Below, piece by piece: positions 37,450 through 47,600 of a DNA stretch of 64,000 bases. Origin of the DNA: Pseudoalteromonas sp. GCY (GTDB lineage: Bacteria > Pseudomonadota > Gammaproteobacteria > Enterobacterales > Alteromonadaceae); contig NZ_CP068022.1 in the NCBI RefSeq assembly GCF_016695175.1, forward strand, positions 606,001 to 670,000. The letters run 5' to 3'. Every line of letters begins with the position of its first letter. The stretch's first letter is position 1. The translations under genes and the position numbers were made by a program. The notes under the pieces were generated by a model. The model was not told the origin of the DNA. It was given only the letters and a program-made list of their open reading frames with translations, and made no database searches.

Positions 37450-37902
37450 ATGGCCTTTTTACTTGAGCATTTAGCACAAACCTTAGTAGTACTAGGAATT
37501 GCTTGCCTAATTGTTGAGGTTGCTGTGCTTGGTTTTGCGACCTTTGTACCGTTCTTTTTGGGTCTGTCGTTGGTGATCAGCGGTGGTCTAATGTACGCAG
37601 GCATGCTTGACCAAACTTGGCTGACTGCACTTTGGTTTAATGCGTTAGTCACGACATTACTGGCTGTGTTTTTATGGAAACCACTAAGACGCATGCAAGA
37701 TGTCACCGACAACAAAGAAGTAACCAGTGATTTTGCTGAGCTTACCTTTACTTTAGAAAAGGACTTGAATGCAGATAGCCGTATTTTTCATACCTATTCT
37801 GGTATTGCGTGGCAACTAAAAAGTAAACAACCTATTACCGCAGGAACAGAAGTCAAAGTGATTAAAAAAGAGGTTGGAGCGTTTTGGGTTGAGCCTAATT
37901 AA
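37450..37902 (+). CDS. NfeD-like membrane protein, partner of the SPFH protein
   Basis: A 150-residue protein with two or three N-terminal TM segments (residues about 10-75) and a C-terminal soluble OB-fold-like domain (GIAWQLKS, PITAGTEVKVIKKEVGAFWVEP). This is the short YbbK/NfeD type that pairs with stomatin-like proteins. It begins 5 bp after the SPFH stop, so they formed an operon. It is intact although its partner gene is broken. A strong hairpin follows. Confidence 0.85.
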   Translation: MAFLLEHLAQTLVVLGIACLIVEVAVLGFATFVPFFLGLSLVISGGLMYAGMLDQTWLTALWFNALVTTLLAVFLWKPLRRMQDVTDNKEVTSDFAELTFTLEKDLNADSRIFHTYSGIAWQLKSKQPITAGTEVKVIKKEVGAFWVEPN

Positions 37903-37926
37903 GCAAATTGGTATAGCCTTGCGAAC

Positions 37927-37960
37927 AAAGTGCCTAGCAACCAATTTTGTTAGGCACTTT
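37927..37960 (+). terminator. Terminator hairpin after nfeD-like gene
   Basis: Perfect 10-bp arms AAAGTGCCTA and TAGGCACTTT enclose a 14-base loop, 25 bp past the stop codon. The arm itself ends in TTT, but there is no longer T-run. Confidence 0.6.
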
Positions 37961-38128
37961 CTGTAATCAGCGTTATTCAGAAACAACTTTTTACCTTATT
38001 CTCTTTTCGTCTAGTACCTTCTCGGTTTACTCTATCCTGCACAACAGTTACACTCAAATTTAGGTACAAGGTTAAACACCTCTGAACCACAAATAAAATA
38101 TAATAAAAACAAGGGTTTATAATCTACA

Positions 38129-38815
38129 ATGATTCGGGTCGAAAACTTAAGCCGCGTTTACGGAAGCGGAGAGACACAAGTGCATGCACTAAAATCAGTT
38201 TCTCTGGAAGTAAGGGAAGGTGAATTTGTCGCAGTGATGGGGTCTTCTGGCTCTGGAAAGTCTACATTAATGAATATACTTGGCTGCTTAGATTCTCCAA
38301 CCTCCGGCTCTTACTATCTTGCTAATCAAGAAATTCAAGCCGTGGAAGATGAAGCCTTATCACAAATTAGAAATCAAAAAATTGGCTTTATCTTTCAAAC
38401 ATTCCACCTACTTACTCGCCTGACCGCACTGGAAAATGTCATCTTACCGCTAAGGTACACTGACACTTCCCCATCAGAGGCAAAAAATCGCGGACTTGCC
38501 ATGCTAAAAAAGGTAGGTCTTGATAGCAGAGCACATCACAAACCCTTCGAAATGTCTGGCGGACAACGCCAACGTGTTGCTATTGCTCGGGCTCTTATCA
38601 ATGAGCCGAAAGTTATTTTTGCCGATGAACCAACCGGTAACTTAGATAGTAAAACCTCGCATGAGATCATGGAATTACTATGTCAGCTACACCAGCAAGG
38701 CCACACTATTGTAATGGTAACGCATGAAGACGATATTGCAGCATATGCCGAGCGTATCATCAGAATGAAAGATGGCGAGAAAGTGGAGGATAGCCAATGC
38801 GCAGCTGTATTATAA
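38129..38815 (+). CDS. MacB/LolD-type ABC transporter ATP-binding protein
   Basis: A 228-residue ATPase with GSSGSGKST (Walker A), FQTFHLL (Q-loop), [15 protein letters not shown] (signature), [13 protein letters not shown] (Walker B) and VTHEDD (switch His). First gene of a five-gene operon with three adaptors and a MacB-like permease; its 3' end overlaps the first adaptor by 19 bp. It is clearly different from the ATPase at 28.7 kb, so the window holds two separate systems. Confidence 0.93.
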   Translation: MIRVENLSRVYGSGETQVHALKSVSLEVREGEFVAVMGSSGSGKSTLMNILGCLDSPTSGSYYLANQEIQAVEDEALSQIRNQKIGFIFQTFHLLTRLTALENVILPLRYTDTSPSEAKNRGLAMLKKVGLDSRAHHKPFEMSGGQRQRVAIARALINEPKVIFADEPTGNLDSKTSHEIMELLCQLHQQGHTIVMVTHEDDIAAYAERIIRMKDGEKVEDSQCAAVL

Positions 38816-39747
38816 GCATCGCCCTACTCACCTCTTTGCAGGCTTTTGCCAAACCAATTATCGTCTCGGGTCTTATTAAAGCAGGTGAAACTCAGGTCTT
38901 TCACGCACCGATGAGCGACTCTTGGAAGATTCAAATTCAATGGATGCTGCCCGAGGGTGAAGTTGCTAATAAGGGTGACATCGTCGTCGTCTATGATTCA
39001 GGCTCTATCGCGACCTCAATCGACCAAGATAAAGTAGCGCTCGATGCTGCAAAAGATGAGTACAAACGAATTGAGCAAGACGGCGCCCAAAAGGTACTAG
39101 AAGCTCAGTTTCAGCTGAAAAAAACCATTTTGCTCGTCGAAAGAGCCAAGATAGATGCTAGCGTGCCAAAGGCCAATATCAGCACCTACGACTACGAGCA
39201 ATACCAGCTGACGTTAGAAAAAGCGATTATCGAAAACCATAAAGCCGAAATCAGTTTAAGCAAGGCCGAAACTGAAGCAAAGGCAAATACTCAGAAACAG
39301 CGACTAGAGATAAAGCGTCTAGAAGCAAGCCTCACGCACAACCAAGAGCAGCTCGATAAAATGAGTCTAACGGCTAGTAACAGCGGCCCAATTCTGTATA
39401 CGGATCACCCTTGGAATGGCAACAAGTTGTTTGCTGGCGCAACAGTACAACCGGGTTGGAAAGTAGCAGAAATCCCTTCTACAGCGGGTCTGTATCTAGA
39501 AGCATGGATCCATGAAGTAGATGCTATTGGCATTAAAGAGGGTCAAACCGCCGATTTAAAATTTGACGCCTTTCGCTCATCACCAACGACTGGTACGCTC
39601 ACTGAGCTATCAACACAACCTGAAAAGCGCCAAGACTGGGGCCAAGGCATGTATTACCGAGCTAAGTTCACATTCAACACCGATTTGCCACTACTGCCAG
39701 GCATGAGCGGAAGCATAACTTTGCCAGGAGAGAAAAATGAAAGTTAA
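38797..39747 (+). CDS. HlyD-family periplasmic adaptor, first of three
   Basis: A 316-residue exported protein with a Sec signal peptide ([18 protein letters not shown], cut after AFA). It lacks a lasting membrane anchor. It has a lipoyl half (EGEVANKGDIVVVYDSG), an alpha-helical hairpin (about residues 80-185) and a C-terminal beta domain (AGATVQPGWKVAEI, GLYLEAWIHEVDA). It overlaps the ATPase gene upstream and the second adaptor downstream (11 bp). Likely contributes to the same adaptor ring as its neighbours, perhaps as a mixed oligomer (inference). Confidence 0.82.
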   Translation: MRSCIISIALLTSLQAFAKPIIVSGLIKAGETQVFHAPMSDSWKIQIQWMLPEGEVANKGDIVVVYDSGSIATSIDQDKVALDAAKDEYKRIEQDGAQKVLEAQFQLKKTILLVERAKIDASVPKANISTYDYEQYQLTLEKAIIENHKAEISLSKAETEAKANTQKQRLEIKRLEASLTHNQEQLDKMSLTASNSGPILYTDHPWNGNKLFAGATVQPGWKVAEIPSTAGLYLEAWIHEVDAIGIKEGQTADLKFDAFRSSPTTGTLTELSTQPEKRQDWGQGMYYRAKFTFNTDLPLLPGMSGSITLPGEKNES

Positions 39748-40891
39748 GTTACTGGCAATAATTATTCCACTCTATTTACTTGGCTGCAGTCAGGCCCCCA
39801 GTGATATACATATCGTTAAGGCACAGCCAATCACTATCACAGTAGAAGCGAATGGTGAATTGGAATCAAAAAGCCGAGCGTTGATAGCCCCTCCTTCAAT
39901 CAAGCGTATGTGGCAATACAAAATAAAACAGTTAATGCCTGAAAATACCACGGTCCAAAAAGGCCAAATTGTTGTTTCATTTGACGATCAAACCGTTAGA
40001 GATCGCTTGATGGAATACAATTCGAAGCTAAGCCAAGCGCAAAAAGAACTGGAAAATAAGCAAGCTCAAGTCGAGAAGCAAGAAGAAGAATACAAACTCG
40101 CACTCGCTGAAGCGCAAATGAACTTTGATAAGGCAAAACGACGCGCAGAGATCATAGATAACTCACGCTCAGACAACGATCGTAAAAAAGCGCAAATCGA
40201 CTTCACCATTGCAACCAATGATTTAGAGCTTGCCCGCAGTAAACTCGCTTTTCATCTAGACAACAAAGAGCTGAGTATTCAAATGGCAAGAAGCAAGGTT
40301 GCACGAACGGATGCTGAAGTAAAAGAGCTAAAACGTGATATAGAGCGTTTACAAGTAAAAGCGCCAATGGATGGGTTAGTTGCATATCGAGCAAACTGGG
40401 AAGGTGAAAAGCCCAGTGTTGGTGAATCCATGCAATTTGGTCAACCTGTTGTTGAGCTATCAGTTATTGAACAAATGCAAGTAAAAGCACAAATTAAAGA
40501 AGCCGATTTTGGACGGATTACATTGGGGCAAAAGGTCAAAGTTACCATAGACAGCGCCGACGGTTATGTTATCGGCGGAACACTCGTTGAAATAGGAAAA
40601 GCTTTTAGAGAAAAGTCGCATCAAGATAAAAGCCGCATTGTTGATGCTATTATTGAGCTGGACAAAGTCGATACCGAAAAGCTGCGGCCAGGCTTGAGCG
40701 CTCGTGTAGAGATAGTGACAGCACAACTCGATAACGCCTTAACCGTGCCATTAAACGCGTTAAAACAAAGTGCGGATAAAGTGTTTATAGACACAAATAG
40801 TGGAGAGAAAGAGGTAACCGTCTCGTATACCACACCGACGCTTGCCATCGTTACTTCTGGAATTAGTCAAGGCGCGGAGGTAAAACTATGA
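39737..40891 (+). CDS. HlyD-family adaptor lipoprotein, second of three
   Basis: A 384-residue protein with a lipobox LLGC (Cys17). Lipoyl half-motif QLMPENTTVQKGQIVVSFDD, a long charged coiled coil (about residues 95-200), then the second half VKAPMDGLVAY and beta-barrel part. It resembles the third adaptor (shared start, ITVEA(N/E)GELE, and APxDGL) more than the first, suggesting tandem duplication. It overlaps the next gene by 4 bp (ATGA). Confidence 0.84.
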   Translation: MKVKLLAIIIPLYLLGCSQAPSDIHIVKAQPITITVEANGELESKSRALIAPPSIKRMWQYKIKQLMPENTTVQKGQIVVSFDDQTVRDRLMEYNSKLSQAQKELENKQAQVEKQEEEYKLALAEAQMNFDKAKRRAEIIDNSRSDNDRKKAQIDFTIATNDLELARSKLAFHLDNKELSIQMARSKVARTDAEVKELKRDIERLQVKAPMDGLVAYRANWEGEKPSVGESMQFGQPVVELSVIEQMQVKAQIKEADFGRITLGQKVKVTIDSADGYVIGGTLVEIGKAFREKSHQDKSRIVDAIIELDKVDTEKLRPGLSARVEIVTAQLDNALTVPLNALKQSADKVFIDTNSGEKEVTVSYTTPTLAIVTSGISQGAEVKL

Positions 40892-42078
40892 GAAAAACAT
40901 CACTCGCAGTCATTGTCTCACTATGGTTACTTGGCTGCCAAGAAGCACCTGAGCAGCCAGCGCAACTCCTATATACCGTAGAGTCGAAGCCATTTTCGAT
41001 CACAGTGGAGGCAGAAGGCGAATTGGAAGCGGCAAGTGAAACCGTCATATCCGCCCCAACCTCAGCAAGAGGGGCTCAGACGCTCGCATGGATTATGCCT
41101 GAGTACACTCAGGTAAAAAAAGGCGATGTTATTGCACGATTCGATGGCAGCCAATTAGAAAGACGAAAACGCTTTAGTGAATTCGACAAAGGCAAAGTCG
41201 CACAAGACATTACGGTCACCGATAGCGATTTAACCACGAGAAAGTCCCATTTGGATAGCGACAAGGTTATCGTTAGTGAAGAGAAACACTTTGCCGAAAC
41301 CTTTTCAGTTGACGATGAACGGATCCGCTCAAAGCTAGACATTTTAGATCAAATGCAAAATGTTGAGTATCTCAATGCAAAAGAAGCTTATTTTGGCTGG
41401 CAGACAGAGCAGTTTTCATCTTCTGCTCTTGGAGAAATGGAATTGTTAAAGCTGCAGTCAAAACAGCATGAAAGCAAAATTGCGATGTACAATGCAAACT
41501 TAGAGGGTCTTGAAGTCATCGCGCCACATGACGGCTTACTTACCCTCAGTGCCGATTGGCGTGGAGAGAAACCCAAATCAGGCCAAGCGCTATGGCCTGG
41601 GCAAAAGATCGGGGGGTTACCAGATATTTCATCCCTGCAAGCTAAGCTTTTCGTTCATGAAAAAGAAGCGCTTGGCCTTGCGATTGGCCAAAAGGTTGAG
41701 TTTACCCTGCTCTCCAATAGCGATGAGCGCTTTGATGGTAAAATCACAAAAGTATCACCTTACCCACAATCTATTCGTCGTGGAGATCCACAAAAATACT
41801 ATGAGATCATTGCGAGCCTTGATGAGACTCCAGCCCACTTCAAGCCGGGCAATAAAGTACTCGCTACGGTATTTGTCCAAGAAAATAAACAAGCGTTACT
41901 CGTGCCTAAACATAGCGTGATCAATGATAACAACGCATTTTTTGTTCAAGTTAAAGACGGTAGCCAGTTTAAACGCGTAAAAGTGGAATTAGGCCAAAGC
42001 AACCTAAGCCATACTGAAGTATTGGCAGGGTTATCTCCCAAGCAACAAATTGCACTCGTCGCGAATAAGGAACTGTAA
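40888..42078 (+). CDS. HlyD-family adaptor lipoprotein, third of three
   Basis: A 396-residue protein with a lipobox LLGC (Cys17). It contains ITVEAEGELEAA, WIMPEYTQVKKGDVIARFDG (first lipoyl half), a helical hairpin of about 110 residues, VIAPHDGLLTLSADW (second half), and a beta-barrel/proximal domain with VPKHSVI. Paralogue of the preceding gene. Its stop overlaps the start of the permease gene (TAATG). Confidence 0.84.
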   Translation: MRKTSLAVIVSLWLLGCQEAPEQPAQLLYTVESKPFSITVEAEGELEAASETVISAPTSARGAQTLAWIMPEYTQVKKGDVIARFDGSQLERRKRFSEFDKGKVAQDITVTDSDLTTRKSHLDSDKVIVSEEKHFAETFSVDDERIRSKLDILDQMQNVEYLNAKEAYFGWQTEQFSSSALGEMELLKLQSKQHESKIAMYNANLEGLEVIAPHDGLLTLSADWRGEKPKSGQALWPGQKIGGLPDISSLQAKLFVHEKEALGLAIGQKVEFTLLSNSDERFDGKITKVSPYPQSIRRGDPQKYYEIIASLDETPAHFKPGNKVLATVFVQENKQALLVPKHSVINDNNAFFVQVKDGSQFKRVKVELGQSNLSHTEVLAGLSPKQQIALVANKEL

Positions 42079-43313
42079 TGAAATATTTAGATTTATTTAC
42101 CGACGCCATTGTGCAATTAAAGCAACATAAGCTCAGAACCCTATTGACCTTGCTCGGGATGATTTTTGGTGTGGGTGCCGTTATTGCTATGTTAAACATA
42201 GGTGAAGGTGCTGAACGAGAAGCGCTTAAAATGATCGATTCTATGGGGATCAATAATGTTATTGTCAGCGCCAAAGACATTGAAGAGAATGACCTAAAAG
42301 AACAACGAAAACACTCGCAAGGTCTTAATCTATTAGACGGCCAAGTGATTGTCGACGCCCTGCCCTTTGTGACCGACTTTTCGGCAGAGCGATTGGTGGA
42401 TACCTACCAGATATTTAGCGAATTCGGCAGCTTTGAAGGAGAAGCCGCGGGCGTAACAGCAAACTATTTTAGCCTTGCGCATTATGAACTCGCGGCGGGT
42501 CGCCTGCTAAATACAGAAGATAGCAAAGAATATAGGCAGGTTGCATTACTCGGCGCAAATACCGCAAAAACCCTCTTTCCCCTCGGGAGCGCTGTTGGGC
42601 AACAAGTAAAAATTAACCATTTATGGTTCGAGGTTGTTGGCATTTTGCAAGCACCGCACCTGAACAAAAAGGAGTTTCAAGGCGTTGCTCTAGGTGGTGA
42701 ACAAAGCCGTATTTTTGTTCCGCTAACGACCGCCATTCATCGCTTTAATAAAGGATTACTTGAACCAGAGGTTACCGAACTGAAACTCGCTATCGACAAA
42801 TCTCAGAGTCCAATTTTGGCATCTCAAGCTATCACTAACATATTAACCAATCGCCATAGCGATATTGATGACTATAGGCTAACCATTCCCGCAGCTTTGC
42901 TTGCTCAGCAAAAACAAACACAGGCTATTTTTAATATGGTGATGTCTTGCGTTGCGGGTATATCACTCCTTGTTGGTGGTATTGGTATTATGAATATCAT
43001 GCTCGCAACCGTACTTGAACGAACCAAAGAAATCGGCTTACTACGCGCAATAGGCGCCACTCGGAAAAATATTCAAGTCCAGTTTATTACAGAGAGCTTT
43101 ACCATCTCGATATTAGGCGGACTACTCGGTGTGGTGTTTGGTATTTTACTGTCAGAGATAATTGCATTTTACTCAAATTGGGCGGTGTCTTGGTCTCTAA
43201 GTGCTATTTTCCTATCTTTTAGTATTTGTGCCTTAGTCGGTTTAACATTTGGGGTATATCCAGCCATTAAGGCTTCAAAGCTAGACCCAATCGAAGCGCT
43301 GCAAAGTGACTAA
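42078..43313 (+). CDS. MacB-like ABC transporter permease
   Basis: A 411-residue permease of classic MacB/FtsX build: TM1 (residues about 20-40, LRTLLTLLGMIFGVGAVIAM), a periplasmic domain of about 240 residues, then three TMs (about 285-400) with the family motifs GGIGIMNIMLATVLERTKEIGLLRAIGAT and FGVYPAIKASKLDPIEAL split by the usual loop. It closes the operon with the ATPase and three adaptors. No outer-membrane channel gene is present. The substrate is unknown. Confidence 0.92.
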   Translation: MKYLDLFTDAIVQLKQHKLRTLLTLLGMIFGVGAVIAMLNIGEGAEREALKMIDSMGINNVIVSAKDIEENDLKEQRKHSQGLNLLDGQVIVDALPFVTDFSAERLVDTYQIFSEFGSFEGEAAGVTANYFSLAHYELAAGRLLNTEDSKEYRQVALLGANTAKTLFPLGSAVGQQVKINHLWFEVVGILQAPHLNKKEFQGVALGGEQSRIFVPLTTAIHRFNKGLLEPEVTELKLAIDKSQSPILASQAITNILTNRHSDIDDYRLTIPAALLAQQKQTQAIFNMVMSCVAGISLLVGGIGIMNIMLATVLERTKEIGLLRAIGATRKNIQVQFITESFTISILGGLLGVVFGILLSEIIAFYSNWAVSWSLSAIFLSFSICALVGLTFGVYPAIKASKLDPIEALQSD

Positions 43314-43617
43314 CCAATAAAAGAGGCACTAACGCCTTCTTTGTATTTCAAATCTAATATACTTTTTCGCATGCTGTTCAATGACCAAAGTCATTAAATA
43401 GCATGCTTTTTGTTGGACTTTTTTTCGCCACAAGGTAAACTTTTATGCGATTTAACTCAAAAATAACTGGAAGCATTGTATGAGCAAAGAATGCTCGTAT
43501 TGCTTTGTGTTGGTTTTACTGCTTAGTAAGTCATTAAATATATTACTTACTGAGCGTTGAAGAAAACAGCTAACACAAGTAAAAATGCTGATGCGAATGG
43601 AACTTCAAGGACAAATA
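43314..43617. other. Intergenic spacer with terminator
   Basis: About 300 bp between the permease and the small lipoprotein gene. It contains the terminator at 43369-43411; the rest shows no gene. The last part carries the lipoprotein promoter region and its AAGGA site just before 43618. Confidence 0.6.
43369..43411 (+). terminator. Rho-independent terminator of the efflux operon
   Basis: GCATGCT and AGCATGC arms with an inner AATGAC/GTCATT stem around CAAA, followed by TTTTT. Good hairpin with T-run. Confidence 0.8.
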
Positions 43618-44154
43618 ATGAAAAAAGTAACGCTTATCGCACTTTCACTTATCTCTCTTACCGCATGTAAAAGTAATGATATCAATCGTGTAGTTAACGA
43701 CGGTGTTGACGGTGCCATCAACGGTATTTTTGGCAGCTCAAGCACCGTGGTTTCGGCGACAGGTAGTGGCTCTAGTAATGATTACTCAATCAACAAAGAA
43801 AAAGTATGGCCTCATCAAGCAACGAAAACGGCTCGAGATTATGGCTCATTGGCATTTGTAAAAACGGCAAAAAACCCAGATGGTAAAACCAGACTTAAAT
43901 TTAACGAATGCAAACACCCTCGGATCGGTAAAATTAAGTGCGAAGGCTATTTATACGAAGTTTCACCCGAGGGCTGGTTAGTAAAAGGCGATTCAATTCA
44001 CTTTGGTACACATTACTACACTGATATCGTTATCCCAGCCGGACAATACTATATAAAAATTGAAGGTGAAGATGTGGGTAAAGATGTTTACGCGACAGGA
44101 ACTATTGAGATATCGCCCTTTGTTACTAACTACATTAATGTAACCGTTCAATAA
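43618..44154 (+). CDS. Small lipoprotein of unknown function
   Basis: 178 residues from the ATG at 43618, chosen because AAGGA lies 7 bases upstream and the signal peptide begins there; an earlier in-frame ATG has no such site. The lipobox LTAC puts the lipid on Cys17. The mature part starts with a Ser/Gly-rich linker and is followed by a compact domain with two Cys (ECKHPRIGKIKCEGY) that might form a disulfide, and a beta-rich end (GQYYIKIEGEDVGKDV). I recognise no family. It stands alone between two terminators. Confidence 0.75.
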   Translation: MKKVTLIALSLISLTACKSNDINRVVNDGVDGAINGIFGSSSTVVSATGSGSSNDYSINKEKVWPHQATKTARDYGSLAFVKTAKNPDGKTRLKFNECKHPRIGKIKCEGYLYEVSPEGWLVKGDSIHFGTHYYTDIVIPAGQYYIKIEGEDVGKDVYATGTIEISPFVTNYINVTVQ

Positions 44155-44161
44155 AGATCAC

Positions 44162-44201
44162 AAAAAGTACCTAGTACTTGTAAAGCAGCTAGGTACTTTT
44201 T
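44162..44201 (+). terminator. Terminator after the small lipoprotein gene
   Basis: Perfect 13-bp arms AAAAAGTACCTAG and CTAGGTACTTTTT starting 7 bp after the stop. The A- and T-rich ends make it work in both directions. Confidence 0.82.
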
Positions 44202-44661
44202 ACCAGACCAATTCCCTCTTTAATCAAGCAACCCAAAACGACGTTTCTTATTCATTTTATTTCATCAATATTGCATAAAAGTTCCTAATAAAAGAACAAA
44301 CAGTAAACCCGCCAGCATTTAAATTTATCTTACATTACAAAATGATGACTACTCTCCCTAGCGTTTGAGCTGTTCTTAGTTTTTTCTCAGCTCTAAAAAA
44401 ATTTAGATTTATTCAACAATAATAATTAGTTAGATAAAAATAACAAAAAATAAAATCTCCCCCTAAATTTCCAACGAAAACATGACGTTATTATTTTGTT
44501 TATTTTTTGTTATTTATTTATTTGAAATTCTTTATTACCTTAGAGTTTGTGCTCAAAGTAATAGCACTAATAATCAGCCGCACTCATTCGCTCTTTTATC
44601 TCATGTATTGAGTAGTTGCGTTTTAGTGGGAAGGAATCTTCAAAATAATTATGGAGTTAAC
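44202..44661. other. AT-rich spacer upstream of the secreted-protein run
   Basis: 460 bp without a supported gene. It is very AT-rich, and probably contains the promoter of the metalloprotease gene. An in-frame ATG at 44482 would extend the protease by 60 residues with no signal peptide at its start, so I treat this stretch as non-coding leader. Confidence 0.5.
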
Positions 44662-47600
44662 ATGCAAGGGTTAAAGTCTCTGTGCGTTTTAGCATCAGCG
44701 ATAAGTATGTATTGTCACGGCGCTGAACGCGTCTCTTTATTCAATGACACACAGAAAATTGCGCCAACTTTACAACAAAAACAATCCTCATTTGGTGATG
44801 ATTCTAATCAAAACTATCTACTCACGCTGAAAACATTTGCAGCGCAATACACAGGTCACACGCTTACGTTTCATCAAAGCCAAGTAGGTCAAACGAAGCA
44901 AAGCCATACCATAACTCAAAAGTACCAGAATATTCCAATCTGGAATCATGACCTTGTTGTGCTGACAGACGAAAATGGCGCTGTTGAACAAGTTTATGGC
45001 GATCTCATTGTTAACGTCGCTAAAGATATACCTGCGCTAACTCCTGCTTCAGAAGAACAACTTAGTGCGACTTTAGACTCAGTCATTTCTCAGTTTACCA
45101 GTGAACGTCCTAGGATTTTTAGACGTACATCGGCAGAAGAAGTCATATATATAGATGCTCAGGGCAAAGCCCGACACGCTGCCAAGCTTGCTTTTTTCAC
45201 CGATTTTAAGTCTGGTCCTTTTAAGCCACAAAGGATCCTTGCTTTTGTAGATTTAACGACAAACGAGCTTATCAGCCAATCTGATGTATTGCAGCGCGTT
45301 GTGTATGAAGGCGGAAGCGGGCCATCTGGTAATGACAAGGTTTCACGTCCAGATTATCAACAAGCAGATTACGTTTCCTACCCACCAAAGACCTTTGTTG
45401 TCGCCATGGAAACTGATGCTCAGCAAACTAACTGCTTATTTGATGCAAAAAACGTTGAGACCAGAAACTACAATCACGGTACAGCGCAAGTTAATACGCC
45501 TTATAGCTATAACTGCTCAGATTCAACTCGCAATGACTATAAAGAATATCACGGCGCTCGCTCTGCCTTAAATGATGCTCATCATCATGGACAAACAGCA
45601 AGCTTGATGTTCGAGGCGTATCTTGGACATAAACCCTACTTTAATAAAAAGATAATTCAAAATGTCCATTACGGTCTAAACATGGATCAGGCATTTTACG
45701 AAAACGGCGAGGTCTATTTTGGTGATGGCGACTACCTCTTCTACCCTATGGTTTCCTTGGATGTAGTTGCCCATGAAATCGCTCACGGTTTTACCGAAGA
45801 GTATGGCTCAAATACGCCAAAATCAATGCTGACAGGCCAAGCTCGTGCCATCAATGAAGCCTTTTCTGATATGGCGGGTGAAGCAGCTGAATTCTTCTAC
45901 TCTGGAGCGAATGATTGGAAAAGTAATCACGAAACGTTCCGCCTTGACGATGCACTGCGTTACTTCAAAACTCCTACGCTAGATGGAAATTCGATTGATC
46001 ATGTTGAGGACTATGACGACTCAGTCACTTCTCACCATGGCGCAGGCGTATTTAACAAAGCTTTTTATTATCTCACTACCGCTGACCTAGACAACGAAAC
46101 CTCACCGTGGAATACAAAGTACGCCTTTATCTTGTTTGCTAACGCAAATAAAAACTGCTGGACCAGCAATAGTACTTATCTTACTGGTGCTGATTGTGTA
46201 ATGAGACAAACCCACACGGTGACTGATCAGCTGACTCAAGATGGGGTTAAAAAGCAAGATGGTAGCAACTGGCAAGCCACTGAATTACAAAACCACGTAC
46301 GTAAGGCATTTGCACAAGTCGGTATAGGTCTGAAGGTTGACCGTGGACTCGAGAGCGAACTTGGTTTTGATCGTCAATTCTTAGCTTTTGACTTTAAGAA
46401 CTTAACCCGTCGTGATGGCCAGCAAGTTTCGGCTAGTAGCAGCGAAGGCTGGCAATGGCAGTGGAATTTTGGTGATGGAAGTGCACAAAGTAGCGCCTTT
46501 GAGCCCACACATAACTATACTACTGCGGGCGAATACAATGTTGAACTGACCGCCATCGCCCCCTCAGGTCAGTCTGATACTTTTATGTTGCCTATTGAAG
46601 TTTTTGACGACTATTGCCCCGCGCAAGGCATCAATCATAGCAAGTACTACCTATCATCAGTTTCGTTGAACAGCTACAAAAATGATTCTACATCAAGCAA
46701 TTATAGCGACTACTCATATGATGTAGTCGAAGTGAAGGATGGTAAAGCGCTCAATGTAACGCTAACCGCAGCGCCACACCCAGATACTCAAGACAAGACA
46801 AAGAACTTTTATGTCTGGTTAGACAAAGACAACGATGGTTTATTCCATAAGGCGGAAGAACTCGCACTTTTTGGCAGCAGTAAAACGCAATTGACTGGCG
46901 AGATCTCATTGAGTGGTGAGCTAAACCAAAGCTACCGCCTTCGTACTATGGTGTCATTTGGTCTAGTGAAATCCGCGTGTGGAGACATGTCTTGGGGTGA
47001 AGTTGAAGACTACACTGTGAAGCTCATTGAAAACACGGACCCTGTTGATTTAAGGGTCACCGCAAACCAAGGCATCAATCAGATTAGCTTTGATAACAAT
47101 ACAGTCGATGCACGTGTTAAACGTTGGCACTGGAAATTTGGCGATGGCACAACCAGTAGTGAAAAGTCGCCTATTCACCAATATGCGCAATCTGGCAACT
47201 ATGCAGTCGAGCTAAAAGCATATGACAGATTCAACAAAGTAATTGGAAGCTGGAACAAACAAGTTCAGTTTAACACCACTATCACGGCAAGATTCACACC
47301 ACGTAAATCCGGTAGCACTGTTTATGTAGATACGAATCAGAGTGTTATCCCTAAAGGTAGCACAATACAGTGGCAATTTGGAGATGGTGTCACATCCTCG
47401 GTAAGAGACACTCAGCACACCTATCAAGCCGATGGCGAGTACACGATCACACTCACAATTAATCATGCTGATGGCACACAATCTACCACTGAAACAGTGA
47501 AAATTGGCGAGACGAGCTTTACGCCTGATGTGAGCTACACGGTAAGCGAACAAGCAGACGGTACGTTTAAGGTCAGCTTCAGTAATACCACCACAAAACC

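Noticed and set aside
44482..44661. Upstream start for the M4 protease
   Set aside because: It would bury the signal peptide 60 residues inside the protein; the ATG at 44662 has a ribosome binding site.
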